NCBI GenBank assembly: GCA_003326195.1
Contig: LXQE01000184.1
Location: 1 to 43,309, forward strand
Direction of reading: 5' to 3'
DNA: 43,309 bases
Origin: Nostoc punctiforme NIES-2108
GTDB lineage: Bacteria; Cyanobacteriota; Cyanobacteriia; Cyanobacteriales; Nostocaceae
Shown: positions 34,183 to 43,083 of the stretch, in pieces
Numbering within the stretch: position 1 is the stretch's first letter
Layout of the letters: each line of letters begins with the position of its first letter
The notes under the pieces: model-generated
Databases searched by the model: none
The model's input: the letters and a program-made list of their open reading frames with translations, nothing else
What the model was told of the DNA's origin: nothing
Made by a program: the position numbers and the translations under genes

Positions 34183-37100
34183 ATGAATACATATACTCTT
34201 AACACTGATAATTCTTATTTTCAAGTTAGCAGTCAACCCAATAAATGCCAAAAATTATTAGCAGAACTACGCACAATTATTGCAAATTTACTCAAATCCG
34301 ATCCAGAAGATATTGATGTTCATGCTCCTTTTTTAGAAATGGGTGCTGATTCAATAGTGCTAATTGATGCCATTCGTCAAATTGAAAATACTTTTGGAAT
34401 TAAAATTGCGATTCGTCAGTTATTTGAAGAACTAACAAACCTCAATGCGTTAGCAAACTATATTGATGAGAATATACAACAAGAACCTATCAAATCTCAA
34501 ATTCAAGAACAACCCGAAATATTGCCCTCTCAAGCGTCAGAAACAACATCTGAAACATTAGTAGAAACCGTTCTTCGGCAGCAGTTTGAATTGATGTCCC
34601 AACAGTTGGAAATCTTGCGTAATTCAAGCTTATCAACAAATTTAAATTCTTCCCCTAGCCCACATAAAGAAGCGAAATTTGCCCATAACCCAGTAGAATT
34701 ACACAAATCAACCGCAAAAAAAGATTTTCCCTCTTCTTTCTGGCGAGTTGAACAATCGTCAGCCAAAATCCTCACCCCACAACAGCAACAATATTTAGAT
34801 TCTCTGATCGCCCGTTATACCAAACGTACAGCAAAATCCAAACAGCGATCGCAAACCTATCGTCCTGTCCTCGCCGACAGAAGGGCTTCTGTAGGATTTC
34901 GTCCCGAAACTAAAGAAATCCTCTATCCTATTGTTGGCGATCGTTCTCAAGGTTCAAAAATTTGGGATATTGATGGCAATGAGTATATAGATATTTCTAT
35001 GGGTTTTGGCGTACATCTTTTTGGTCATGATGTTCCCTTTATTACAGAAGCTCTAGAAAATCAACTCAAGCAAGGCACGCAAATCGGCCCCCAATCTAAA
35101 CTTGCTGGTGAGGTAGCAACTTTAATCTGCGAAATGACAGGAATGGAACGAGTCACTTTCTGTAATTCAGGTACAGAAGCGGCGATGACAGCGATGCGTA
35201 TAGCCCGTGCAGCCACAGGTCGTGCCAAAATTGCTATTTTTAAAGGTGCTTATCACGGTCATTTTGATGGCACCTTAGCCATACCACAAACATCTGAGGA
35301 TGGAAAATTACCAGCACACCCAATGGTTCCAGGGGTGCTGCAAAATATGGTTGATGATGTTTTGCTTCTGACTTATGGGGCTTCTGAATCGCTTGATATT
35401 ATCAAAGCCAATGCTCATGAATTAGCAGCAGTTTTAGTTGAGCCTGTACAAAGCCGCAAACCCGATTTACAACCTAAAGAATTTCTGCAACAGTTGCGAG
35501 AGGTAACACAACAACTAGATATCACCTTGATTTTTGATGAAGTAATCACAGGTTTCCGTGTTCATCCCCGTGGAGCGCAAGCATGGTCTGGTGTTGATGC
35601 AGATATTGTCACCTATGGCAAGTTAATTGGTGGGGGAATGCCAATCGGGGTGATCGCTGGAAAAGCAGCTTATATGGACAAAATTGACGGTGGTATGTGG
35701 AACTATGGAGATGAATCTTATCCAGAAGTGGAAACGACATTTTTTGCTGGTACTTTCTCCAAACATCCTTTGACGATGGCAGCAACACGAGCCACACTCC
35801 TACACCTCAAAGCTGAAGGAGCTACCCTTCAGGAGCGATTGAATCAACGCACATCACAGTTAGCCGCAACACTCAATACTTACTTTGAACAAGAAAATAT
35901 TCCTGTTCAGATAGTGCATTTTAGCTCGCTTTTTCGCTTTACTTTATCGGGAAATTCTAGCTATCTATATCAGCCTTTAGAAATGGATTTGCTGTATTAC
36001 TCTTTAATTGCAAAAGGCGTTTATATTTGGGAAGGACGCACCTGTTTTCTATCTACTGCACATACAGATGAAGATGTAAATTATGTAATTCAATCAGTCC
36101 AAGATAGTGTACAAGAATTACGCACAGCAGGTTTTTTTTCCAAAAAACTAAAATTATCCATAGTCCAAAAGGAGACATATAACACATCAGACAAATTGAG
36201 AAGTTCTGTAGCTTTGGAAACCCAAATTAAAAATGAATTAGAAGTAAAACCAGCATTCAAAATTCCCCTGAGTGATGCCCAAAAGCAGCTTTGGTTTTTA
36301 GCTCAAATTGGTGACAATGGGTCTTTAGCTTACAACATTTCCCTCAATATTCAATTACAGGGTACACTTCATCTAGCAGCCATGCGTCAAGCAGTGCAGC
36401 AAGTGATACAACGTAATGAGGCTCTACGTACAACTATCAGCAGTCAAGGCGATTTTCAAGAAATATTACCATCACTGCAAATAGACGTTCCTGTAATTGA
36501 CTTTTCAAATTTAGAAGATGGCAACTTTCAACTAGCCGAGTGGTTGCAAAACGAAAGCCGCGAATCTTTTGACCTCACCAACGGGCCTTTATTCCGCGTT
36601 CGGATTCTGAAATTAAAAGACCAATTGCATATATTAGTTGTTAGCGCCCATCACATTATTACTGATGGCTGGTCAATCAGCGTTATCTTGCAAGAAATGA
36701 TTGCATTGTATTCAGCAACTTGTCAGGGTGATGTTTGCCAGCTAGAACCACCGATGCAATATAGTTTATATCTCGACTGGCATCGTCAATACTGTGAAAC
36801 AGACGAGATGAAAGCTCATGAATCTTATTGGTTACAGAAGTTTGCCAGCCCAGTTCCAGTTTTAGACCTGCCCACTGACCGTCCTCGCCCACTAATCAAA
36901 ACTTATCAAGGTGGCAGACAACAGTTACAGCTTGACAGTAGCTTAAGTGGTGCAATCAAACAATTCAGCAAGCAAAACGGTTGTACCCTATTTATGACGC
37001 TGCTGTCTGCATATTCTGTCTTACTCTATCGCTTAACCAACCAAGACGACATTACCATTGGTATTGTTGCTGCTGGACGCTCTCTTGAAGGCAGTGAGCG

Positions 37101-39489
37101 ACTAGTTGGTTATTGCAGCCATATGCTACCGATACGCGGTCAAATTGTGGGCGATGCGACATTCGTCGAACATCTCAAAACTTGCAAAAGTTTGTTGTTG
37201 GATGCTTATGAGCATCAAGATTATCCTTTTGCTAAATTAATTGACAAACTGGGAGTAAAGGCTAGTAGCAGCATGTCTCCTTTGGTGAACGCCACCTTTA
37301 ACCTGGAGCGCCCCGTAGACATTCCGCAAATGTATAATTTGTCAAGTAGCTTGTTACCTCAATCTATAAGTTTTGCTGACTACGATCTAGGCTTGAATGT
37401 GACTGAGATTGAAAACGAGTTACTGTTGGAATGTGATTATAATGCAGACTTGTTTGATGCTGCCACTATTGACCGTATACTTGGACATTACCAAACGTTA
37501 TTGATGGCGATTATTGGCAGTTCCCAAACATCGCTCTCGCAATTATCCTTATTAACAGCAACTGAACGTTATCAAATACTGGTTGAGTGGAATAACACTC
37601 AAACCGACTATCCCCAAGATAAATGTATTCATCAAATATTTGAACAACAAGCACAATTAACTCCGAATGCTGTAGCAGTAGAATTTGCTGAAGAAAAACT
37701 GACATATCGAGAGCTAAATCAGCGTGCTAACCAATTAGCGCATTTCCTACAAAGTTTAGGTGTAAAACCAGAAGTCCTCGTGGGCATTTGCGTTGAACAT
37801 TCTGTAGAAATGTTAGTAGCGATGCTGGGTGTTCTCAAAGCTGGTGGTGCTTACGTACCCCTAGACCCGGCTTATCCTCAAGAACGCTTGGCTCATATGC
37901 TAAGTGATTCTCAAGCCTCAGTGCTACTGACAAGTGCTGAATTAGAGAGTCAACTGCCTCCACACTCTGCAAAACTAGTACTATTGGATACGGATTGGCA
38001 AGTGATTTCTCGTCAATCAATCACGAATCCTGTTAGTGTTGTTGAGCCGACAAATTTAGCCTATGTGATTTATACTTCCGGTTCTACTGGCAAATCGAAG
38101 GGAGTACTAATTCCGCACCAAGCCTTAGTAAACCATAACTACGCCATAGCTAAAAATTATGAACTCAAAGCGAGCGATCGCGTCCTACAATTTGCAAGCT
38201 TTAGCTTTGATGTAGCTGCCGAGGAAATACTTCCTACTTGGTTAAGTGGAGCAACTTTGGTACTACGACCAAAGAAAATGCTTGCAGTTGCAGATTTTGT
38301 GCAATTTGTCAAAAAACAAGAATTGACTGTCCTAAACCTGCCAGTAGTATACTGGCAAGAGTGGGTTTCCCAAATGCCCCATATCAGCTGGGCAGAGAAT
38401 GTACGTTTATTAGTTCTTGGTAGCGAAAGAGTCCCATTAGAGCGGTTTATTACTTGGCAACAGCAAGTAGGTAGCAACGTTAGTTGGCGAAACGCTTACG
38501 GTCCTACTGAAGCTACAATTACAGCTACAGTCTATGATTCCCAAGTGAGTTTAGAACATCAAACAGCTTCTTCACTGTTTATTGGTCATCCCATAGCTAA
38601 TACTCAAATTTATATTCTCGACCATCATTTGCAACCAGTGCCTATCGGTGTTGCAGGTGAATTGCATATTGGTGGTAATGGTTTGGCACGAGGTTATCTT
38701 AACCGTCCAGAATTAACAGTCGAAAAGTTTATTTTCAACTCCTTTAGTGATGAACCGACAGCCCGCTTGTACAAAACAGGAGATTTAGCCCGCTACAAAA
38801 GCGATGGTACTATTGAATTTATCGGTCGAATTGATAACCAAGTGAAGATTCGCGGTTTCCGTATTGAATTAGGAGAAATCGAAGCAGCGCTGAGTCAACA
38901 TCCACAAGTCAGAGAGTGTGTAGTTATAGCCAGCGATGACCAACTAGATAATCAGCGATTGCAAGCATACATTGTTTTTCATCAAGAGCAAAATGTAGAT
39001 AGTAGCAAACTGCATCGCTTCCTCAAGCAAAAATTGCCTGAGTACATGTTACCCTCTACTTTCTTCCAAGTAGAAACCATACCCCTTACCCCTAACGGTA
39101 AAATCGATCGTCTTGCTCTAAATAGCTTGGGTGTGTTAATCAACAATATTGAAGTGAATATGGTTTCACCCCGCAACCCTATCGAGGAGTTACTAGCTTC
39201 TATCTGGGCAGAAGTTCTAAACTTAAAACAAGTCGGTATCCACGATAATTTCTTTGAATTGGGAGGCAATTCGCTCTTAGCTATGCAACTTGTAAATCAG
39301 GTCAACGAAGCCTTCTTGATAGAGTTACCGTTGCGTAGTTTATTTGAATGCTCGACAATCGCTGAAATAAGCGAATTGGTACAGACTCACAAACTTGAAC
39401 AAGTAGAAAGTGATGCTCTAGAACAAATTTTAGCTGAAGTTAATGAGTTAATGGATACAGAAATCGAACAAATGCTTGCCAACTTTTAG
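34183..39489 (+). CDS. ACP-aminotransferase-C-A-T hybrid (beta-amino acyl formation and first amino acid)
   Basis: The 1768-residue protein starts at ATG 34183. Domains: ACP (about 20-95; EMGADSIVL), a linker with the helix LRQQFELMSQQLEILR (about 127-145), class III PLP aminotransferase (about 205-640; FCNSGTEAAMT near 326, IFDEVITGFR, Schiff-base Lys in TYGKLIGGG near 478), C (about 690-1110; AHHIITDGWS near 823), A3 (about 1135-1645; YTSGSTGKSKG with Ser for the usual Pro, NAYGPTEAT, PNGKIDRLAL) and T (LGGNSLLAM near 1695). It accepts the beta-keto acyl chain made with the FAAL-PKS, transaminates C3 and couples the first amino acid. My hand-read A3 pocket, D-V-E-N-V-G-A-I-T-K, is not a code I can assign firmly. 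It hands on to NRPS1 although encoded last. Confidence 0.92.
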   Translation: MNTYTLNTDNSYFQVSSQPNKCQKLLAELRTIIANLLKSDPEDIDVHAPFLEMGADSIVLIDAIRQIENTFGIKIAIRQLFEELTNLNALANYIDENIQQEPIKSQIQEQPEILPSQASETTSETLVETVLRQQFELMSQQLEILRNSSLSTNLNSSPSPHKEAKFAHNPVELHKSTAKKDFPSSFWRVEQSSAKILTPQQQQYLDSLIARYTKRTAKSKQRSQTYRPVLADRRASVGFRPETKEILYPIVGDRSQGSKIWDIDGNEYIDISMGFGVHLFGHDVPFITEALENQLKQGTQIGPQSKLAGEVATLICEMTGMERVTFCNSGTEAAMTAMRIARAATGRAKIAIFKGAYHGHFDGTLAIPQTSEDGKLPAHPMVPGVLQNMVDDVLLLTYGASESLDIIKANAHELAAVLVEPVQSRKPDLQPKEFLQQLREVTQQLDITLIFDEVITGFRVHPRGAQAWSGVDADIVTYGKLIGGGMPIGVIAGKAAYMDKIDGGMWNYGDESYPEVETTFFAGTFSKHPLTMAATRATLLHLKAEGATLQERLNQRTSQLAATLNTYFEQENIPVQIVHFSSLFRFTLSGNSSYLYQPLEMDLLYYSLIAKGVYIWEGRTCFLSTAHTDEDVNYVIQSVQDSVQELRTAGFFSKKLKLSIVQKETYNTSDKLRSSVALETQIKNELEVKPAFKIPLSDAQKQLWFLAQIGDNGSLAYNISLNIQLQGTLHLAAMRQAVQQVIQRNEALRTTISSQGDFQEILPSLQIDVPVIDFSNLEDGNFQLAEWLQNESRESFDLTNGPLFRVRILKLKDQLHILVVSAHHIITDGWSISVILQEMIALYSATCQGDVCQLEPPMQYSLYLDWHRQYCETDEMKAHESYWLQKFASPVPVLDLPTDRPRPLIKTYQGGRQQLQLDSSLSGAIKQFSKQNGCTLFMTLLSAYSVLLYRLTNQDDITIGIVAAGRSLEGSERLVGYCSHMLPIRGQIVGDATFVEHLKTCKSLLLDAYEHQDYPFAKLIDKLGVKASSSMSPLVNATFNLERPVDIPQMYNLSSSLLPQSISFADYDLGLNVTEIENELLLECDYNADLFDAATIDRILGHYQTLLMAIIGSSQTSLSQLSLLTATERYQILVEWNNTQTDYPQDKCIHQIFEQQAQLTPNAVAVEFAEEKLTYRELNQRANQLAHFLQSLGVKPEVLVGICVEHSVEMLVAMLGVLKAGGAYVPLDPAYPQERLAHMLSDSQASVLLTSAELESQLPPHSAKLVLLDTDWQVISRQSITNPVSVVEPTNLAYVIYTSGSTGKSKGVLIPHQALVNHNYAIAKNYELKASDRVLQFASFSFDVAAEEILPTWLSGATLVLRPKKMLAVADFVQFVKKQELTVLNLPVVYWQEWVSQMPHISWAENVRLLVLGSERVPLERFITWQQQVGSNVSWRNAYGPTEATITATVYDSQVSLEHQTASSLFIGHPIANTQIYILDHHLQPVPIGVAGELHIGGNGLARGYLNRPELTVEKFIFNSFSDEPTARLYKTGDLARYKSDGTIEFIGRIDNQVKIRGFRIELGEIEAALSQHPQVRECVVIASDDQLDNQRLQAYIVFHQEQNVDSSKLHRFLKQKLPEYMLPSTFFQVETIPLTPNGKIDRLALNSLGVLINNIEVNMVSPRNPIEELLASIWAEVLNLKQVGIHDNFFELGGNSLLAMQLVNQVNEAFLIELPLRSLFECSTIAEISELVQTHKLEQVESDALEQILAEVNELMDTEIEQMLANF

Positions 39490-39499
39490 TAGGCTAAGG

Positions 39500-39550
39500 A
39501 ATGAGGATTAAATAAGATCCAATAATTACGGATTTTATTAAATCCTCATT
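39500..39550 (+). terminator. Long hairpin after the last NRPS gene
   Basis: AATGAGGATTAAATAAGATCC (21 nt arm, 39500-39520) pairs almost completely with 39530-39550 (starting GGATTTTATT, ending CCTCATT) around a 9-nt loop. It is 10 nt after the stop and only 3 nt before the insertion-sequence target duplication. The stem is AT-rich and has no long T-run, so it is a probable terminator. Confidence 0.65.
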
Positions 39551-39555
39551 TCTTA

Positions 39556-40483
39556 GAGCTGATTCGTAAAGAAAATCTAAAGAGAACCAAATCTACCGTG
39601 ACTAAGGTTATAGGCTAAATCGAGTGTAGTTATTTTCTTGTTGATGAGCCGTCTACCTGCGATTGAAAATCCGCGCCGCAAACCCTACCCAAGTGATTTA
39701 AGCGATGCTGAATGGTTAATTCTCAAGCCTCTTCTACCTACCCCCAATGGATTTGGACATCCTGTAGAAGTAGATTTACGAGAAATTCTCAACGCGATTT
39801 TCTACGTGCAACGCACTGGGTGTCAGTGAGAAATGTTGCCTCATGACCTTCCTCCTTACACAACGGTGTATGGCTACTTTCAAAAATGGCAGCGCAAAGG
39901 AATTTGGCAGAAAATTCATGACCAAGTGCGCCATCAACTACGACAAGATTTAGGGCGAGATGAACTGTCTACCGTTGCGATCGCAGATTCTCAGTCGGTG
40001 AAGACGACGGAAAAAAAGGGGAGGTCTACGGTTTCGATGGTGGTAAAAAGGTTAAAGGGCGTAAGCGCCATATAATAGTGGTGGATTCTCAGGGGTTGTT
40101 GATTGGTGTTTTAGTGACCGAAGCCAATGCTTCGGAGCGTTTAGGAGCCGTCGTTGTGCTACATGAGGCTGTTGAAGAATTGTCCAAATTAGAAGTTGTT
40201 TGGGTAGATCAGGGCTATTCAGGCGAAAACTTTGCTCAAGCAGTCAGGCAAGTTTGCGGTGAGCAGGTTCGTGTTGAGGTAATCCAAAGGAACTCAAAAA
40301 CATTTGAGCGTTTACCGAAACGATGGATTGTAGAACGTACATTCGGGTGGCTCAATCGATTTCGGCGTTTGAGTAAGGATTATGAGTTGTATACAGAGTT
40401 AAGTGAAGCAATGATTTATGGCTCGTTGATTCGTCTGATGGTAAAGCGCATGGCTTCTTAAGCTTTTGTTTACAAATCAGCTC
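39556..40483 (+). mobile_element. IS5-family insertion sequence, 928 bp, TSD TTA
   Basis: Left end GAGCTGATTCGTAAAGAAAA (39556-39575) and the right end read inward, GAGCTGATTTGTAAACAAAA (40483-40464), match at 18 of 20. TTA flanks both ends (39553-39555, 40484-40486), a TNA duplication as in IS5-family groups. One transposase gene lies inside. The element is physically complete but its gene is damaged. Confidence 0.9.
39638..40461 (+). pseudogene. IS5-family transposase with nonsense codon and internal -1 frameshift site
   Basis: Three segments make up one transposase. Segment 1 (39638-39829, YPSDLSDAEWLILKPLLP) ends in TGA where homologues have Trp (GCQ-W-EMLPHDLPPY). Segment 2 (39833-40075) has the first catalytic Asp (AIADSQSVKTT). 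Segment 3 has the second Asp (VVWVDQGYSG) and Glu (KRWIVERTFGWL). Segments 2 and 3 are joined at the heptamer A AAA AAG (40012-40018) in the correct zero frame. A -1 slip there gives TEKKGEVYGFDGGKK, exactly the expected sequence, so this shift may be programmed rather than a mutation. The TGA is a genuine defect. Confidence 0.85.
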
Positions 40484-40486
40484 TTA

Positions 40487-40745
40487 GTCAAATTACGAGA
40501 CCGTTCTTTTTTACCACGAAACCGATCTCCACAGAAGAGTCTACTACCTCTATACAGTTCATTCTCAATAAGCACACAAATTTTTCAAGGGGTCTGTACC
40601 CCTAAAACCTTTAACTGACAGCCTTTAGAGGCGATTGTCGCCCCTTGAACCCTTACCCAGTAAGGAATTCAGAAGCCGTTTCCGAAGGTCACAAAAATTA
40701 ATCGCCAAACTGCCATTCCATCAATCACCAACAGACCCCATCAAC
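40487..40745. other. Gap without gene, two short hairpins
   Basis: It contains AAGGGGT/ACCCCT-type and GGCGA/TCGCC hairpins around 40587-40645. I see no coding sequence on either strand. Confidence 0.5.
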
Positions 40746-40828
40746 TCAAGCAATTCCCCACTGCCCAAACTTCGCCAGTAGTTTCTTGATTCCGATTTGC
40801 AAAGCGGGGTCATCATTCCAGCACTCCT

Positions 40829-41934
40829 TCAATAACTCAAAACCCGGATTCTTTTCAAAATACTTTGTGCCGACATGAATAACTGCGCGGCAAAACTGGG
40901 TGGTACAGAATAGCCGATAATCGACCCAGCCGTAGCAGTCTCTTTTGGGAATTCGTACCAGTCAGGAAAACCCTGTAACCTCGCTACACCTTCAATAGAC
41001 AAGGATTTGACCGTACCATCCGGCAACCAGATATCAGCGAACTTACTACGGTTGCAACCTTTGTAATCTGTGAAATGCGATCGCAGAATAGTGTTGCAAG
41101 GTAAATGTCCAGGTTTATATTTAGACTGTGTACGCCCCCCCCCACTCTTTCTATTAACAATGGTGTTGGCGCATTCCTGGCTAAAAATTTCTCCAAAGCT
41201 TGCTATTGCTTGAGCAGTAGTTGAGAGTCGGGTATCGTAGGGATTAGATGAGCGATCGCCTCGTACCAACCACAAGGTGTAGCTCTCAGATGTAGGGCAA
41301 CATGAAAACCCCTACTTGCAACCAGAACCACCCGCCGACGCGCCTGGGGCAACCCAAAGTCAGCCATGTTTACCACGCTGTAATTGACCGAGTACCCCTC
41401 TTGCTCCAAAGCTGACAGGATGATACTGAAACTCTGACTGTTCTGATAGCGTGGGACATTTTCGAGAGTAAACACCCGTGGCTGCAACTGTCGGATGGCT
41501 TCAGCAATAGCGATCGCAGCCGTCAGATCATCGGTAGTTTCGCCGCCTTTACCCGCTTTAGCTGTGTGGGCTTGGCTGAAGTTGGCGCACACCGGGGAGG
41601 CATGAAGGTAGTCGGGGTGGCGGGGAAAACCTAGAAATCCTGACTGCGCTACTTCTTGGACTGTTAGCTGTACGACTCTACACCCGTATTCGCTAAAGTT
41701 GTGGTGATGGGTTTTGGCAATCGCCTGACTTAGTTCTGGTTTACTTGGGTCAAATTCTACTGCAATGACCGGGCGAATCCCAGCTTGTACCATCCCAGCT
41801 TCAATCCCGCCGCCACCCGCGAAAAGTACTACAGCGATCGGGGCATTATCTGGAAGAACTGGTTTTATTTTTGTGTTATCAAAATTTTTGCAGACATCTG
41901 ATTTTGGTGATGGCTTTTTGGTTTTCGCTTTCAT
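40829..41934 (-). pseudogene. C5-cytosine DNA methyltransferase, broken by a nonsense codon and poly-G frameshift
   Basis: The N-terminal segment from ATG 41934 has motif I (VVLFAGGGGIEAG), the catalytic-Cys motif IV as ASPVCANFS (PVC in place of PPC), motif VI TLENVPRY and motif VIII QARRRVVLV. It ends at TAG 41203-41205 after SQLLLKQ. The same frame continues sensibly (QALEKFLARNAPTPLLIERV) to a run of nine G (minus strand, 41135-41143), after which the homologous reading is in another frame (LPDGTVKSLSIEGVARLQGF, GYSVPPSFA = motif X). Two defects make a full enzyme unlikely. Past the stop at 40829 another frame (40746-40867) still reads protein-like (NPGFELLKECWNDDPAL), perhaps a further lost C-terminal part. 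No cognate restriction gene is seen. Confidence 0.85.
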
Positions 41935-41980
41935 AAATAATTCCCCATGCCCAAGGCTGACGAACGGATATCGCTTTCAT
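41879..41980 (-). pseudogene. ASCH-domain-like N-terminal fragment (33 aa)
   Basis: The frame from ATG 41980 begins MKAISVRQPWAWGII, the hallmark start of ASCH-domain proteins, then loses similarity and stops at 41879. It overlaps the methyltransferase start by 56 nt. The 12-bp sequence TCGCTTTCATAA is repeated at 41925-41936 and 41971-41982, covering both start codons, so a deletion or recombination joined the two genes here. Confidence 0.5.
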
Positions 41981-41999
41981 AACAGTGCCTTCTAAAAAT

Positions 42000-42113
42000 T
42001 CAGTAGTTATTGGGCTGGAGCAATCGCCTCCAGTGGGCGGGTACACCATCGCTGTTAGCAGGAGTTAGATATCGGTGGTATTGTTGTAAAAGTTGTTGGT
42101 AAGTTTCAATCAT
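42000..42113 (-). CDS. Small ORF (37 aa), unknown
   Basis: From ATG 42113 the frame reads a protein-like, Gln/Tyr-rich sequence (MIETYQQLLQQYHRYLTPAN, ending LLQPNNY). The frame is open about 16 codons further upstream to a TGA, so it may be the end of a longer lost gene. It lies 19 nt before the ASCH-like start on the same strand. No family recognised. The remaining part of the gap (42114-42322) has no supported feature. Confidence 0.35.
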   Translation of the reverse strand: MIETYQQLLQQYHRYLTPANSDGVPAHWRRLLQPNNY

Positions 42114-42322
42114 TCTCAGTTGGCTGCGTTGCGTAGAAAACGATTGTAAAATTTCTGCTTTAATCCGTCAGCAGCAATTTATTTCAACGCAACTATTTAT
42201 TAGCTGGGGATATTATGATAGTGATAAAATCACGGATAGATTTTTAAGTCTTATGCTTGTATAAAGAGACATTAGAAATAAGGAGTGGATATTTTAATCC
42301 GACTCCCTACCTAATTTTTATT

Positions 42323-42898
42323 TTATCCCAATTGATCTAACCAATTCACCAAATCGTTAACTGACGAGAAATCTAAAAGCGCTTCACCTAGTGCCTCTAA
42401 TTCTTCAATAGATAAAACTCGAATTCGCTCGATTAGTAAAGAATTAACTTCTCCCAAACGACGATTTAGCAGGCGATTTAAAAACTGAAATGCTTCTTGT
42501 TGCTTTCCTTTCTGCAAAATATCTTGATAAATAACAGATTCCTGCATAATATCCTCCCGTAAAAATTGACGAATTAAATCTTTTTCAAACCTTAAACCTG
42601 CAAATATCTCTGTACATCCAGCAATATTCTGTCTTTCATCCCTATTTGGAATTCTAGCGATACTTTGAGCTACTTGGGATAATAAAGTTGTTGGGGAATC
42701 AGTTCGAGTTAAAGGCGCAAGAGGCAATAGCGCTGGATTATCCAGAAAAAAAGCTGAATCTTGTTCCCATAACCGTATAACTCGATAACGGTGATTTGTG
42801 AACTCATCCGTGTATTCTTCAGTAAATGCAATAGGGTCACTGCTCAGGGCAAACGCATCTAAATATTGACAAGCCTGAATCAGGGTAAAATACACCAA
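42323..42898 (-). pseudogene. DUF4351/Rpn-family protein, 5'-truncated
   Basis: The 191-residue product has the C-terminal DUF4351 domain (LLNRRLGEVNSLLIERIRVL, then ALLDFSSVNDLVNWLD) and part of the region before it (YTDEFTNHRYRVIRLWEQD). The family's N-terminal PD-(D/E)xK nuclease-like core, with the catalytic acidic residues, is absent. A TGA lies three codons above the GTG start, so the gene is cut rather than mis-started. The PD-(D/E)xK relatives (Rpn) are recombination-associated nucleases; this copy should lack that activity. Confidence 0.75.
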
Positions 42899-42977
42899 GA
42901 CTCAAACTAAATAAAGCTTTGAGGAAATTCGACCTCACTGATTATGAAAATGAGAATCATTATAAGTAGGGAGTTAG

Positions 42978-43001
42978 AGGCAGCCGACGGCTCGGCTGCC
43001 T
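42978..43001. terminator. GC-rich hairpin
   Basis: AGGCAGCCGA (42978-42987) pairs perfectly with TCGGCTGCCT (42992-43001) around CGGC. On the plus strand GAATTTT follows. It is a short interspersed palindrome or terminator between mobile remnants. Confidence 0.5.
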
Positions 43002-43083
43002 GAATTTTCACGGTCAGTTCTCCACTCTTCTAGCGTAAGTATTTTCACAGTCTAATTCTCAATAGTTTTAGATTAATGACTAG

